From Alphaproteobacteria bacterium (GTDB lineage: Bacteria; Pseudomonadota; Alphaproteobacteria; Micropepsales; Micropepsaceae): a DNA stretch of 64,000 bases. Below, piece by piece: positions 1-7,305 of this stretch (position 1 is its first letter; the number at the start of each line of letters is the position of its first letter). The stretch is taken from NCBI GenBank assembly GCA_017308475.1, contig JAFKEU010000007.1:186001-250000 (forward strand), in the 5' to 3' direction. Below the pieces are notes generated by a model. That model saw nothing but the letters and a program-made list of their open reading frames with translations. It was not told where the DNA came from and did not search any database. Position numbers and translations under genes: made by a program.

Positions 1-316
1 TGGACAGGGCGCCATTGCCCAGCCGGACCAGAGCGCCCTTGACCCGGTCGTCGCGGCCGGCCGCGTCCAGACCCAGAACCACGTCCATCACCGTCAGGCG
101 CCGGGGCGCCAGCAGCGTGGACGGCGAGGCATCGGAATCGGCAATGGAGTCGCGCAGGTCCAACGCCAGAACCATATCGCCGGGCAGACCGTCGCCCCGT
201 GCCAGGTCGATGATCACCAGCACCACGAGCAGGATTAGCAGAAAGAAGGCGAATTTGGCGATGCCGTCGAGCACTGAAAGGAACGTGGCGCGGATCCAGC
301 TCAGAAAAATGATCAT
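1..316 (-). CDS. sppA: Signal peptide peptidase SppA (protease IV), N-terminal part
   Basis: Only the first 105 codons lie in the window; the gene runs off the left edge. The product begins with a short cytoplasmic stretch, then one hydrophobic membrane segment (about residues 20-40, rich in FFLLILLVVLVII). A hydrophilic region follows that resembles the N-terminal half of long-form SppA (VLALDLRDSIAD, then LTVMDVVLGLDAA and DDRVKGALVRL). SppA is a membrane-anchored serine peptidase that degrades released signal peptides. Its Ser/Lys catalytic residues lie beyond the window, so catalysis cannot be checked here. The ATG at 316 is preceded by AAGG at suitable spacing. A strong terminator separates it from csbD upstream. 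Confidence 0.8.
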   Translation of the reverse strand, partial: MIIFLSWIRATFLSVLDGIAKFAFFLLILLVVLVIIDLARGDGLPGDMVLALDLRDSIADSDASPSTLLAPRRLTVMDVVLGLDAAGRDDRVKGALVRLGNGALS

Positions 317-366
317 GGAAATACCTTCGGGAAAGGCGGGGCGGGCAGTGCCGTCGAGAGTAGACG

Positions 367-395
367 AAAAAGCCCGGCCTCCATAGAGGCCGGGC
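367..395 (-). terminator. Intrinsic terminator downstream of csbD
   Basis: A perfect 10-bp stem (372-381 pairing with 386-395) with a 4-nt loop. Read on the minus strand it is followed by five T residues (367-371). It lies about 30 nt after the csbD stop codon and just before sppA, so it should make csbD monocistronic. Confidence 0.9.
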
Positions 396-426
396 CTTGC
401 ACAATCTCATCGGCGCCTGGGCGCGA

Positions 427-609
427 TCAGTGCTTGGAGGCGTCGCGCGCTGCGTCCTTCACGCCACCGACGGCGTTCTGCACCTTGCCCGCTGCCTTGT
501 CCGCCTTGCCTTCGGCTTCGAGCTTGACGTCGCCGGTCATCTTGCCGGCTGCTTCCTTGATGGTACCCTTGGCCTGGTTCGCGGAACCGGCAATTCTGTC
601 CTTGTCCAT
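427..609 (-). CDS. CsbD-like stress response protein
   Basis: Product of 60 residues: small, very hydrophilic, rich in Lys, Ala and Gly. It starts MDKDRIAGSANQAKG and carries the CsbD-family signature of repeated Gly-Lys motifs (GTIKEAAGKMTGD, EGKADKAAGKVQNAVG). CsbD proteins are induced by the general stress response in many bacteria; their molecular role is not settled. The ATG at 609 is preceded by AGGAG, which favours it over longer in-frame starts. An EcfG-type promoter lies about 55-80 nt upstream and a strong terminator follows, so this looks like a self-contained stress gene. Confidence 0.9.
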   Translation of the reverse strand: MDKDRIAGSANQAKGTIKEAAGKMTGDVKLEAEGKADKAAGKVQNAVGGVKDAARDASKH

Positions 610-664
610 GGATCTGCTCCTGACGTGTTGAATGGGGGGGCGTCTGGGGAAACGCCAACGAAAC

Positions 665-690
665 AACGGTCGGGACCCAGTCCGGGTTCC
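665..690 (-). promoter_or_regulatory. EcfG-type (general stress response) promoter of csbD
   Basis: Reading the minus strand there is GGAAC (690-686), exactly 17 nt, then CGTT (668-665). This matches the GGAAC-N16/17-CGTT consensus of alphaproteobacterial EcfG sigma factors. It lies about 55 nt upstream of the csbD start, leaving a short leader. Driving a CsbD-family gene fits that regulon. Confidence 0.75.
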
Positions 691-756
691 CCGTAACCGA
701 TGTACGGGTCCGCACGAACTCAGATGGCGTATACTGACCGGACAGGGAGAGCGAAC

Positions 757-1236
757 ATGCACAGACGATCCTTTCTGAACACTCTGCTGCTGGGCGGCTC
801 GGCCTGCGCGGTCGGCGCCGGAGGGCTGCCGGAGGCTTCAGCCATGGCATTCGAGGTCACCAAGACGGATGCCGAATGGAAGAAGCAGCTTTCGTCGCAA
901 GCCTATGAGGTGCTGCGCCATCAGGGGACCGAGCGGCCCTATTCCAGCCCGCTCAACGATGAACACCGCAAAGGCATCTTTTCCTGCGCCGGCTGCGCCC
1001 AGCTGCTGTTTTCTTCAGCCACTAAGTTCGAAAGCGGCACCGGCTGGCCCAGCTTCTACCGGCCGCTGCCAAATGCCGTGCAGACCCAAATGGACACCGG
1101 CTTTGGCATGGAGCGCACCGAAGTGCATTGCCGCCGCTGCGGCGGCCATCTGGGTCATGTCTTCAACGACGGACCGCCGCCGACCGGCCTGCGCTATTGC
1201 ATGACCGGCGTCGCCATGACTTTCAAACCCGCCTAG
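757..1236 (+). CDS. msrB: Peptide-methionine (R)-S-oxide reductase MsrB, exported
   Basis: Product of 159 residues that reduces methionine-R-sulfoxide in proteins. The N-terminus (MHRRSFLNTLLLGG) is a twin-arginine-type signal, so the enzyme probably acts in the periplasm. Zinc-site cysteines form two pairs, CAGC (77, 80) and CRRC (125, 128). The family block GGHLGHVFNDG follows, and the resolving/catalytic motif RYC places the nucleophile at Cys148. The ATG at 757 follows GGGAGA and gives a complete Tat signal; an upstream in-frame ATG lacks support. It is transcribed away from csbD and ends at a bidirectional terminator shared with the IalB genes. MsrA is encoded 1.4 kb away. Confidence 0.93.
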   Translation: MHRRSFLNTLLLGGSACAVGAGGLPEASAMAFEVTKTDAEWKKQLSSQAYEVLRHQGTERPYSSPLNDEHRKGIFSCAGCAQLLFSSATKFESGTGWPSFYRPLPNAVQTQMDTGFGMERTEVHCRRCGGHLGHVFNDGPPPTGLRYCMTGVAMTFKPA

Positions 1237-1268
1237 AAAAAAAGCCGGCGGTCGCCCGCCGGCTTTTT
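1237..1268. terminator. Bidirectional intrinsic terminator between msrB and the ialB pair
   Basis: A perfect 9-bp stem (1243-1251 with 1256-1264) and a 4-nt loop, flanked by an A run on the left and a T run on the right. It can terminate msrB on the plus strand and the convergent IalB transcript on the minus strand. Confidence 0.9.
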
Positions 1269-1288
1269 GTGTTCCCCCACGGATCGAC

Positions 1289-1894
1289 TTACTGGGCCGC
1301 GCCGTCCTGCTTGGGCAGCGGCTTGGCCTTTTCCTTGGCCTGCTGGACCATCTGGTCATAGGCCGAAGCAAAGCCGTTCAGCGAGAATTTCAAGCTGAAT
1401 TCCTTGCCGCCATCCGCGGTGATCTTGATATGAGCGTCGGGGCCGGATTTGCTGAGCGAGGAGATCGAGGCCGCATCCATCGGCATCTCCACATAGCAGC
1501 CATTGCGGTCGCAACGACGATACTTGAGCGCCGGCGATGTGAAATTGTCGGTCTGAATCACCAACCCCTTGGGAATCGACACTTCCAGCGGCACCGAGAT
1601 GATGATGCCGTTGCGGTCCAGGCTGGGCACATAGGCGATGGAAATCGCCAGCACGCGCTGGCGCGTATCCTTGTCGGCCAATTCCTGGTAGATGTCGCAG
1701 GGGCTGGGGCTGTTGATCGGGAAGCAGCGCACCGCCCAATCGCCCACCATCTTCACGTCGGGCGCCGCCGGACGGCCGGGTGCGGCAGGCGTGGCGGCGG
1801 GCGGAGCCGCCTGCGCCAGGGCAATCCCCGTGCTCAGAACAAAACCGGCGGCGACAAGAAGGCCGCGCGAAACGAGTCGGTTGGAAAAAATCAT
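1289..1894 (-). CDS. IalB-family (invasion-associated locus B) exported protein, second copy
   Basis: Product of 201 residues with a Sec signal (FVLSTGIALAQA) and a Pro/Ala linker, then the IalB domain. The domain shows WAVRCF, the paired-cysteine region CDIYQE and RRCDRNGCYVEM. These cysteines match the conserved disulfide cysteines of IalB proteins. IalB is named for a Bartonella invasion locus, but the family is widespread in free-living alphaproteobacteria, where its role is unknown, so no pathogenicity is implied. The ATG at 1894 overlaps the stop of the upstream IalB gene (ATGA), implying coupled translation; an alternative GTG lies 6 nt upstream. The C-terminus is Lys/Pro/Gln-rich. Confidence 0.85.
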   Translation of the reverse strand: MIFSNRLVSRGLLVAAGFVLSTGIALAQAAPPAATPAAPGRPAAPDVKMVGDWAVRCFPINSPSPCDIYQELADKDTRQRVLAISIAYVPSLDRNGIIISVPLEVSIPKGLVIQTDNFTSPALKYRRCDRNGCYVEMPMDAASISSLSKSGPDAHIKITADGGKEFSLKFSLNGFASAYDQMVQQAKEKAKPLPKQDGAAQ

Positions 1895-2469
1895 GACCAC
1901 AGTCTCCAGAACCAGTTGTGGCGGCGCGCTTCGGTCCCCTTATAGGCGCTGCGCGCATCTTTGAAGCCCTTGAGCGACACGGTGACCTGCTGCTGCCGGC
2001 CGTCCAAGCTCGCAAGAGCGATCTTCACATCACCGGCATTGTCCAGCGCGCTGGCCAGCTTTTCGTCGTAATCGGTGACGGCAATGCAGCCGACCGAATT
2101 GCAGGTGCGATACTGGTAGACCCGCGCCGGATCCTTGTCGATCAGAAGGCCCAGTCCCGGCTCGAGCGCCACGCCCAGCGGTACAGTGAAGCCCAGGATC
2201 GGCTTCTTGTTGGTATTGTCGACGGTAATCGTGACACGCGCCAGCGAGGTGGGCGCGCCGTTCGATGTGTCAACCACGTCGGAACTCATCTCGCAGGACG
2301 CATCCTTGGTCGCGGCCGACGGGCATGCCAGACGCCAGTCTTCAAAAGTTTGCGCCATGCCGGCCTTTGAATTGTAGGTAGTGATACCGCGCAGCGTCCA
2401 GCCTAGGAGAAGGCCGACCAGCAAAGCGATACCGCCCCACACAAGGCGTTCTATCGTCAGGTGTTTCAT
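1891..2469 (-). CDS. IalB-family envelope protein with N-terminal membrane anchor, first copy
   Basis: Product of 192 residues. Instead of a cleavable signal it has an uncleaved-looking membrane segment (IALLVGLLLGWTL, about residues 13-25), then an IalB domain with WRLACPSA, CEMSSD, YRTCNSVGCIAV and VSLKGF. It is clearly paralogous to the following gene but diverged, and it is anchored where the partner looks soluble. The start at 2469 (MKHLTIERL) was chosen because the upstream extension is Pro/Trp-rich and has no signal character. It is first of a two-gene operon with ATGA overlap. Function unknown; the two could form an envelope complex (inference). Confidence 0.82.
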   Translation of the reverse strand: MKHLTIERLVWGGIALLVGLLLGWTLRGITTYNSKAGMAQTFEDWRLACPSAATKDASCEMSSDVVDTSNGAPTSLARVTITVDNTNKKPILGFTVPLGVALEPGLGLLIDKDPARVYQYRTCNSVGCIAVTDYDEKLASALDNAGDVKIALASLDGRQQQVTVSLKGFKDARSAYKGTEARRHNWFWRLWS

Positions 2470-2653
2470 CGTTTGAATTCGCTTCAGTTTCTTTGGGCTG
2501 GTCCATGGAATCCACCCCCGAGGCAGCCCTGGGACCCAAGCCGGGGGCAGCACCTAGCAGATCGCCACAGCAAAGGAAACGCCCCCGGCGCCCTTTGTTG
2601 AACAGGCCGGGGCGGCTGGGCCGCATGACGGCGAGTTCATGGTGGAATGCAGG

Positions 2654-3328
2654 CTATCGGTGCGCCAGAAGCACCGGGTCCGGTCGCCAATATTGGGGCC
2701 AGACGCGCTTCAGGGCTTCGATCTTGGGCAGATCGTTGATGCGGATATAGGGCACATCCGGGTTCCGGACGAGATAATCCTGGTGATAATCCTCGGCCGG
2801 ATAAAAGCCCTTGAGCGGTTCCACCTTGGTCACGATGGGCCCGGAAAAGACCTTGGCCGCCTGGAGCTGGGCGATATAGCCCTTCGCGGTACCAACCTGT
2901 GTGGGGCTGGTGGCGAATATCTCAGAGCGATAGCTGGTGCCCCTGTCGGGACCCTGCCGGTTCATCTGGGTGGGGTCGTGCGCTACCGAGAAATAGATAC
3001 GCAGCAGCGTGCCGAATGACACAACCTTGGGGTCGAAGGTGATCTGGACGGATTCGGCATGGCCGGTGGCCTCGGTTGCCACGATCTCGTAACGGGCCGT
3101 CGCGGCCGCACCACCAGAATAGCCGGCCACCACCTTCTCCACGCCCTTCACATGCTCGAACAGGCCCTGCTGGCCCCAAAAACAGCCGCCCGCCAGCACC
3201 GCAACCTCTGTATCGGCCTTGTTGGCGGGATCGGCCACAGGCGGGGGGATGGGCTTGTCCAAATCGGCGGCGAAGGCAGTATCCGACAGCAGCAGAAAGG
3301 CGGAAAACAGGGCGAAGCGGGGCCTCAT
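2654..3328 (-). CDS. msrA: Peptide-methionine (S)-S-oxide reductase MsrA, exported
   Basis: Product of 224 residues. A Sec signal (about residues 1-20, ending in AFAAD) precedes the MsrA domain, whose catalytic motif GGCFWG places the nucleophilic Cys at 49. Other family blocks are VVAGYSGG, GHAESVQITFDP, the acid/His region SVAHDPTQMNRQG and DQGxxYRSEI-like residues. The enzyme reduces methionine-S-sulfoxide, complementing the exported MsrB nearby, so both stereoisomers can be repaired in the envelope. The ATG at 3328 follows GGGAG. It lies 61 nt downstream of bioA on the same strand. No MsrP/Q- or DsbD-like electron donor is encoded in the window. Confidence 0.93.
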   Translation of the reverse strand: MRPRFALFSAFLLLSDTAFAADLDKPIPPPVADPANKADTEVAVLAGGCFWGQQGLFEHVKGVEKVVAGYSGGAAATARYEIVATEATGHAESVQITFDPKVVSFGTLLRIYFSVAHDPTQMNRQGPDRGTSYRSEIFATSPTQVGTAKGYIAQLQAAKVFSGPIVTKVEPLKGFYPAEDYHQDYLVRNPDVPYIRINDLPKIEALKRVWPQYWRPDPVLLAHR

Positions 3329-3389
3329 GGCATACTCCCTTGTCGGCACTGGCAAGTTCGCCGCTGGCCCGGATCGGTTACGCGGCCAT

Positions 3390-4643
3390 CTACGCGAACT
3401 GCACTGCAGCATCCTTGACGGCAGCATACAGCACGGCCAGTTCCTCCGCCGTAATGCAGTAAGGCGGCATCACATAGATGGTATTGCCCAGCGGGCGCAA
3501 AAGAACGCCGCGGGCGTAGAAAAATTTGGTCAGTTCCGGCCCCAGCCCCGCCAGGTAGCCAGGATCGTCCACCTTCAGGTCGAGGGCGGTGATGGTCCCC
3601 TGCCGACGCACATTCTCGAAGCGCGGGTCGGCGCGGAAAGCGGCCAGGAACTGTTCCTGCATGGTGCAGAGACGGCTCACCCGCTCCAGTACCGGCTCAC
3701 CGGACCACAGGTCCAGGTTGGCACTGGCCGCGGCGCAGGCGATCGGATTGGCAGTAAAGGAGCTGGAATGGAAAAAGGTGTGGCTGCGATTGGTGGAAAA
3801 ATGCGCCGCGAAGATATACGGTTTGCACAGCGTGGCCGCCAGCGGAATGCTGCCACCCGTCAGGCCCTTGGCCAGCGCCATGATATCGGGCGTGATGCCG
3901 GCCTGTTCGCAGGCGAACAGTGTGCCGGTGCGGCCGAAGCCGGTCATCACCTCGTCGGCGATCAAGATCGTACCGTGGCGCGCGCAAATATCGGCCATGG
4001 CCTTGAGAATTTCGGGACTGTAGATCCGCATGCCGCCCGCGCCGCAGATCAGTGGCTCCACCACGAGCGCCGCCGCACCCTTGGCATGTTGGTCCAACAT
4101 GTCCAGAGTGCGCTGCTCCCGGCCCGTTTCCGGAAAGGGGATGCGCGCCACGTCGAACAGCAGCGGTGCATAGGCGGCATTGAACACGCCGCGCGCACCC
4201 GCCGACATCGTGCCCACCGTATCGCCATGATAGGCGTGGTTCATGGCGATAATCCGTGTACGGTTTATTCCTCGGTTCTTCCAGGTGCCCAGCGCCATCT
4301 TCAACGCCACTTCCACCGCGGTCGAGCCGCTGTCGGAATAGAAGACATGGGTCAGGCCGGGCGGCACGATCGACAGCAGCTTGCGCGCCAAGGCCTCCGC
4401 CGGGGGGTGGGTGAAGCCGGCGAAGATCACCTGGTCCAGCCGCGCGGCCTGTTCCTGTATCGCGGCAACAATGCGCGGGTGGCAATGGCCGTGGGTGATT
4501 ACCCACCACGATGAAATCGCGTCCAGCAGCCGCGTGCCGGACTCCAGTTCCAGCCAGGCGCCCTCGCCCCGCACCACCATCGGCGAGTCGGGCGCCAAGC
4601 CGTGCTGGGTGAAGGGATGCCAGACGGGCGAGGCTGTGTCCAT
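3390..4643 (-). CDS. bioA: Adenosylmethionine-8-amino-7-oxononanoate aminotransferase
   Basis: Product of 417 residues, fold-type I PLP enzyme. It transfers the amino group of S-adenosylmethionine to KAPA, making DAPA in biotin synthesis. Motifs: WHPFTQ near the N-terminus, SSWWVITHGHCHP, YSDSGSTAVEVALKMA, HAYHGDT, the cofactor Asp in IADEVMTGFGRTG (Asp230), and Schiff-base Lys259 in ALAKGLTGG. The length is normal for BioA. The ATG at 4643 shares one base with the bioD stop (TGATG), which decides it over a GTG three bases upstream. It is third in a bioF-bioD-bioA operon. Confidence 0.96.
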   Translation of the reverse strand: MDTASPVWHPFTQHGLAPDSPMVVRGEGAWLELESGTRLLDAISSWWVITHGHCHPRIVAAIQEQAARLDQVIFAGFTHPPAEALARKLLSIVPPGLTHVFYSDSGSTAVEVALKMALGTWKNRGINRTRIIAMNHAYHGDTVGTMSAGARGVFNAAYAPLLFDVARIPFPETGREQRTLDMLDQHAKGAAALVVEPLICGAGGMRIYSPEILKAMADICARHGTILIADEVMTGFGRTGTLFACEQAGITPDIMALAKGLTGGSIPLAATLCKPYIFAAHFSTNRSHTFFHSSSFTANPIACAAASANLDLWSGEPVLERVSRLCTMQEQFLAAFRADPRFENVRRQGTITALDLKVDDPGYLAGLGPELTKFFYARGVLLRPLGNTIYVMPPYCITAEELAVLYAAVKDAAVQFA

Positions 4644-5251
4644 CACGCAAAATCGTCCGCGCTGAAGGTCCGGGAAAAGACGCCCGTCAGCCGACCCGGC
4701 GTCAACGGGGTGATCGGTGGCAGGCGTCCCAGCCTCCTGGCGCCGGACTTCTCAATGATAATGCCTTCGCTTTCGTCATTGGCCTCGCCGATGAAGGCGA
4801 CGCCAAGCAGGGGAATATTGCGGGACCGGATCGCTTCGAGGGACAACAGCGTATGGTTGATGGTGCCAAGCGTGGTGCGGGCACACAACACCAGCGGCAG
4901 GTTCCAACGGGCAAAAACATCGATGAACAGGGTCTGCCGGGTTAGCGGCACCATCAGCCCGCCCGCGCCTTCGATTACCAGGGGGCGCTCGCCATCAGGC
5001 GGCACCAGCGCATCCGTATCGATTTCGATGCCCTCTTCCTCCGCCGCCTGGTGGGGCGAAGCGGGCAGCTTCAGCCGGTAGGTTTCGGGGATGACCTCCG
5101 CGCCCGACAGTTCGGCCACCACTTCACTGTCGGTGGGCAGCCCCGACTGCACCGGCTTCCAGTAGCGCGCACCCAGAAGCCCGCACAGGCCCGCCGCGAA
5201 CACGGTCTTGCCGATTCCGGTATCGGTTCCCGTCACGACGATCCGGCTCAT
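4643..5251 (-). CDS. bioD: Dethiobiotin synthetase
   Basis: Product of 202 residues. It closes the ureido ring of DAPA using CO2 and ATP. It begins with the P-loop-like GTDTGIGKT (8-16), followed by YWKPVQSG with the substrate-binding Lys, then [12 protein letters not shown]. These are the standard BioD blocks. The ATG at 5251 overlaps the bioF stop (ATGA) and its own stop overlaps bioA, so all three genes are translationally coupled. Confidence 0.96.
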   Translation of the reverse strand: MSRIVVTGTDTGIGKTVFAAGLCGLLGARYWKPVQSGLPTDSEVVAELSGAEVIPETYRLKLPASPHQAAEEEGIEIDTDALVPPDGERPLVIEGAGGLMVPLTRQTLFIDVFARWNLPLVLCARTTLGTINHTLLSLEAIRSRNIPLLGVAFIGEANDESEGIIIEKSGARRLGRLPPITPLTPGRLTGVFSRTFSADDFA

Positions 5252-6375
5252 GGCTGCACCATCTCGCCCGCCAAAGCCGCAAACAGTGCATCGATGGCCG
5301 CCTCATCGACATTCAGGGTCAGGGCAATGCGCAGCCGCGCCGTGCCTTCCGGAACGGTGGGCGGGCGGATGGCGCGGATGTCGAAGCCCTTGTCTCGCAG
5401 CGCCGCCGCCAGCCGCGTCGCCGCGGTATCGGCGCCCAGAATGACTGGCTGGATCTGCGAGCCGGAGGGTTCGCAGCCCAGCCCGCGCGTCAACTGGCCG
5501 GCGCGATCGACCAGCGCCGCCAGCCTCGCGCGTTCGGCGTCGGCGCCGGCACAGAATTTCAGCGCAGCGCGCACCACCGCCGCCATCAGCGGCGACGGGG
5601 CAGTGGAATATATGAAACTGCGGCCGCGATTGACCATGAAGTCGCGATAGTGACGCGGCAGGCAGACCAGCGCACCAGCCGCCCCCAGCCCCTTGCCGCA
5701 GGTATGCAGCGAAATGATGTTAGGCGCGCCTTCATGTTCCGTACCAAGACCGCGACCGCGGTCGCCATAGACGCCAGTGGCGTGCGCCTCATCCAGCAGC
5801 AGCATGGCATCATGCCGCGCCGCCAGCGCAACCAAATCGCCAAGCGGCGCGCGATCGCCATCCATGGAATAGAGCGTTTCCACCGCGATCCACACCCGGC
5901 CCCTGCCGCGCTGTCCGCGCCAGTCGCGGATCGCGTCATCCATCGCGGCGACATCATTGTGGGGCACTTCGCGCACGGGGATGCGCGCCGGGTCAAGCCC
6001 GGCGCGCAGTGAAGCATGAATCAGTGCGTCATGCACGATCAGATCATCCCCACGCGGCAGGGTGGCGACGATGGCGGCGTTGGCAGCAAAGCCGGTCGGG
6101 AAATAAAGCGCCACCTCGCTGCCGAAGAAGGCTGCAGCTTCTTCTTCCAGCGCCTCATGCTCAGGGTGGTTGCCACGCAGCAGCCGCGAACCACCAGCGC
6201 CCAGCGGCACGCCTCGTTCCAGCGCCTCCCTGGCCGCCGCGCGCAGGAAGGGTGATTGCGCCAGCCCCAGATAGTCGTTGGAGGTGAAGTCCGCCCCGGC
6301 CCTGGGCGCAAGCGCGCGTAGGCGCCCCCGGGCCGCCAGCGAGTCCAGTATCTTGCAATGAGGATCGTCAGCCAT
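5248..6375 (-). CDS. bioF: 8-amino-7-oxononanoate synthase
   Basis: Product of 375 residues. It condenses pimeloyl-thioester with L-alanine to form KAPA, the first committed biotin step. PLP fold-type I features: [35 protein letters not shown] (Asp195) and the PLP Lys228 in [11 protein letters not shown]. Length is typical. It is first gene of bioFDA and begins 48 nt downstream of the purine nucleoside phosphorylase gene on the same strand, so read-through is possible. No bioB, bioC or bioH is present in the window. Confidence 0.95.
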   Translation of the reverse strand: MADDPHCKILDSLAARGRLRALAPRAGADFTSNDYLGLAQSPFLRAAAREALERGVPLGAGGSRLLRGNHPEHEALEEEAAAFFGSEVALYFPTGFAANAAIVATLPRGDDLIVHDALIHASLRAGLDPARIPVREVPHNDVAAMDDAIRDWRGQRGRGRVWIAVETLYSMDGDRAPLGDLVALAARHDAMLLLDEAHATGVYGDRGRGLGTEHEGAPNIISLHTCGKGLGAAGALVCLPRHYRDFMVNRGRSFIYSTAPSPLMAAVVRAALKFCAGADAERARLAALVDRAGQLTRGLGCEPSGSQIQPVILGADTAATRLAAALRDKGFDIRAIRPPTVPEGTARLRIALTLNVDEAAIDALFAALAGEMVQP

Positions 6376-6423
6376 GCGGCGGCATGGATTCCACAGGGGC
6401 TGGCAAAGGGCAACCGGCCGGCA

Positions 6424-7284
6424 TCAGTCGTTCAGTCGCGCAAAGAAAGCCAAAAGCAGCCTTTCCGCCCGGTCATGGGCCCTGGCCCCCTCCACCATCA
6501 CGTCCTCGTGGGACAGTGGTTCAGGTTTCAGGCCGGCGCCGGCATTGGTGATCAGCGACAGGGCCGCCACCTTCATGCCGCAATGGACCGCCGCCAGGCA
6601 TTCGGGCACTGTCGACATGCCCACTGCATCCCCACCCCATTGGCCGAACATGCGGATTTCGGCGGGGGTCTCAAAGCTGGGCCCCAGCACACCGACATAG
6701 ACGCCTTCCCTGACAGACACGCCGCTGTCGCGCGAGGCTGCGGCAAAGATCTCGCGCAGGACCGGATCATAGGCATAGGTCATATCGAAGAAGCGCGGCC
6801 CCACCCGATCGTCATTTGGCCCCGCCAGGGGATTGCGGCCAGTGAAGTTGATGTGATCGCGCACCACCATCAGCGTGCCGACAGCCATCTGTGCGTTCAA
6901 GCCGCCCGAGGCATTGGTCAGGATGATCCGCTCCACCCCCATCGCGCGCAGTATCCGGATGGGAATGACGATTGTCTGGGGAGCGTGGCCCTCATAGGCA
7001 TGGAAGCGCCCGGCCAGGCACGCGACCGGGGTACCTGCCAGCCGCCCAAGCTTGAGGTGTCCGGCATGGCCCGGGACGGTGGGGACCGGAAAGCCTGGAA
7101 TGTCGCTATAAGATATGTCGGTTGCTCCTTCCACCCGGTCTGCCAGAGCGCCCAGCCCACTGCCCAGAATCATAGCGTTTTTGGGGAAAACACCGCCGTG
7201 CGCAGCTTGCAGGGCTGCCACGCCCCGGCGAACCTGCTCTGCTGCTTCCGCCACGGTCATGGCTTTGCCATCGTCCTCACTCAT
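6424..7284 (-). CDS. punA: Purine nucleoside phosphorylase (trimeric, inosine/guanosine type)
   Basis: Product of 286 residues, NP-I superfamily. It cleaves purine (2'-deoxy)nucleosides with phosphate to base plus pentose-1-phosphate. Motifs: phosphate loop LGSGLG (40-45), GRFHAYEGH, ILTNASGG, GPSFETPAEIRM, GMSTVPE and the base-binding Asn in LITNAGAG. The size fits the roughly 280-residue trimeric class, not the hexameric DeoD class. The ATG at 7284 follows AGGAT; a TTG sits immediately upstream but is not needed. It is transcribed divergently from AMP nucleosidase with only 21 bp between start codons. Confidence 0.92.
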   Translation of the reverse strand: MSEDDGKAMTVAEAAEQVRRGVAALQAAHGGVFPKNAMILGSGLGALADRVEGATDISYSDIPGFPVPTVPGHAGHLKLGRLAGTPVACLAGRFHAYEGHAPQTIVIPIRILRAMGVERIILTNASGGLNAQMAVGTLMVVRDHINFTGRNPLAGPNDDRVGPRFFDMTYAYDPVLREIFAAASRDSGVSVREGVYVGVLGPSFETPAEIRMFGQWGGDAVGMSTVPECLAAVHCGMKVAALSLITNAGAGLKPEPLSHEDVMVEGARAHDRAERLLLAFFARLND

Positions 7285-7305
7285 CAATATCCTTCCCGGT
7301 CAGCC

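Noticed and set aside
1289..2469. Reading the IalB genes as evidence of a pathogen
   Set aside because: IalB-family proteins are common in free-living alphaproteobacteria, and nothing else in the window suggests virulence.
6358..7305. In-frame N-terminal extension of AMP nucleosidase by 316 codons
   Set aside because: The extension is antisense to punA and bioF and has no homology-like blocks. The E. coli enzyme aligns from just after the ATG at 7306.
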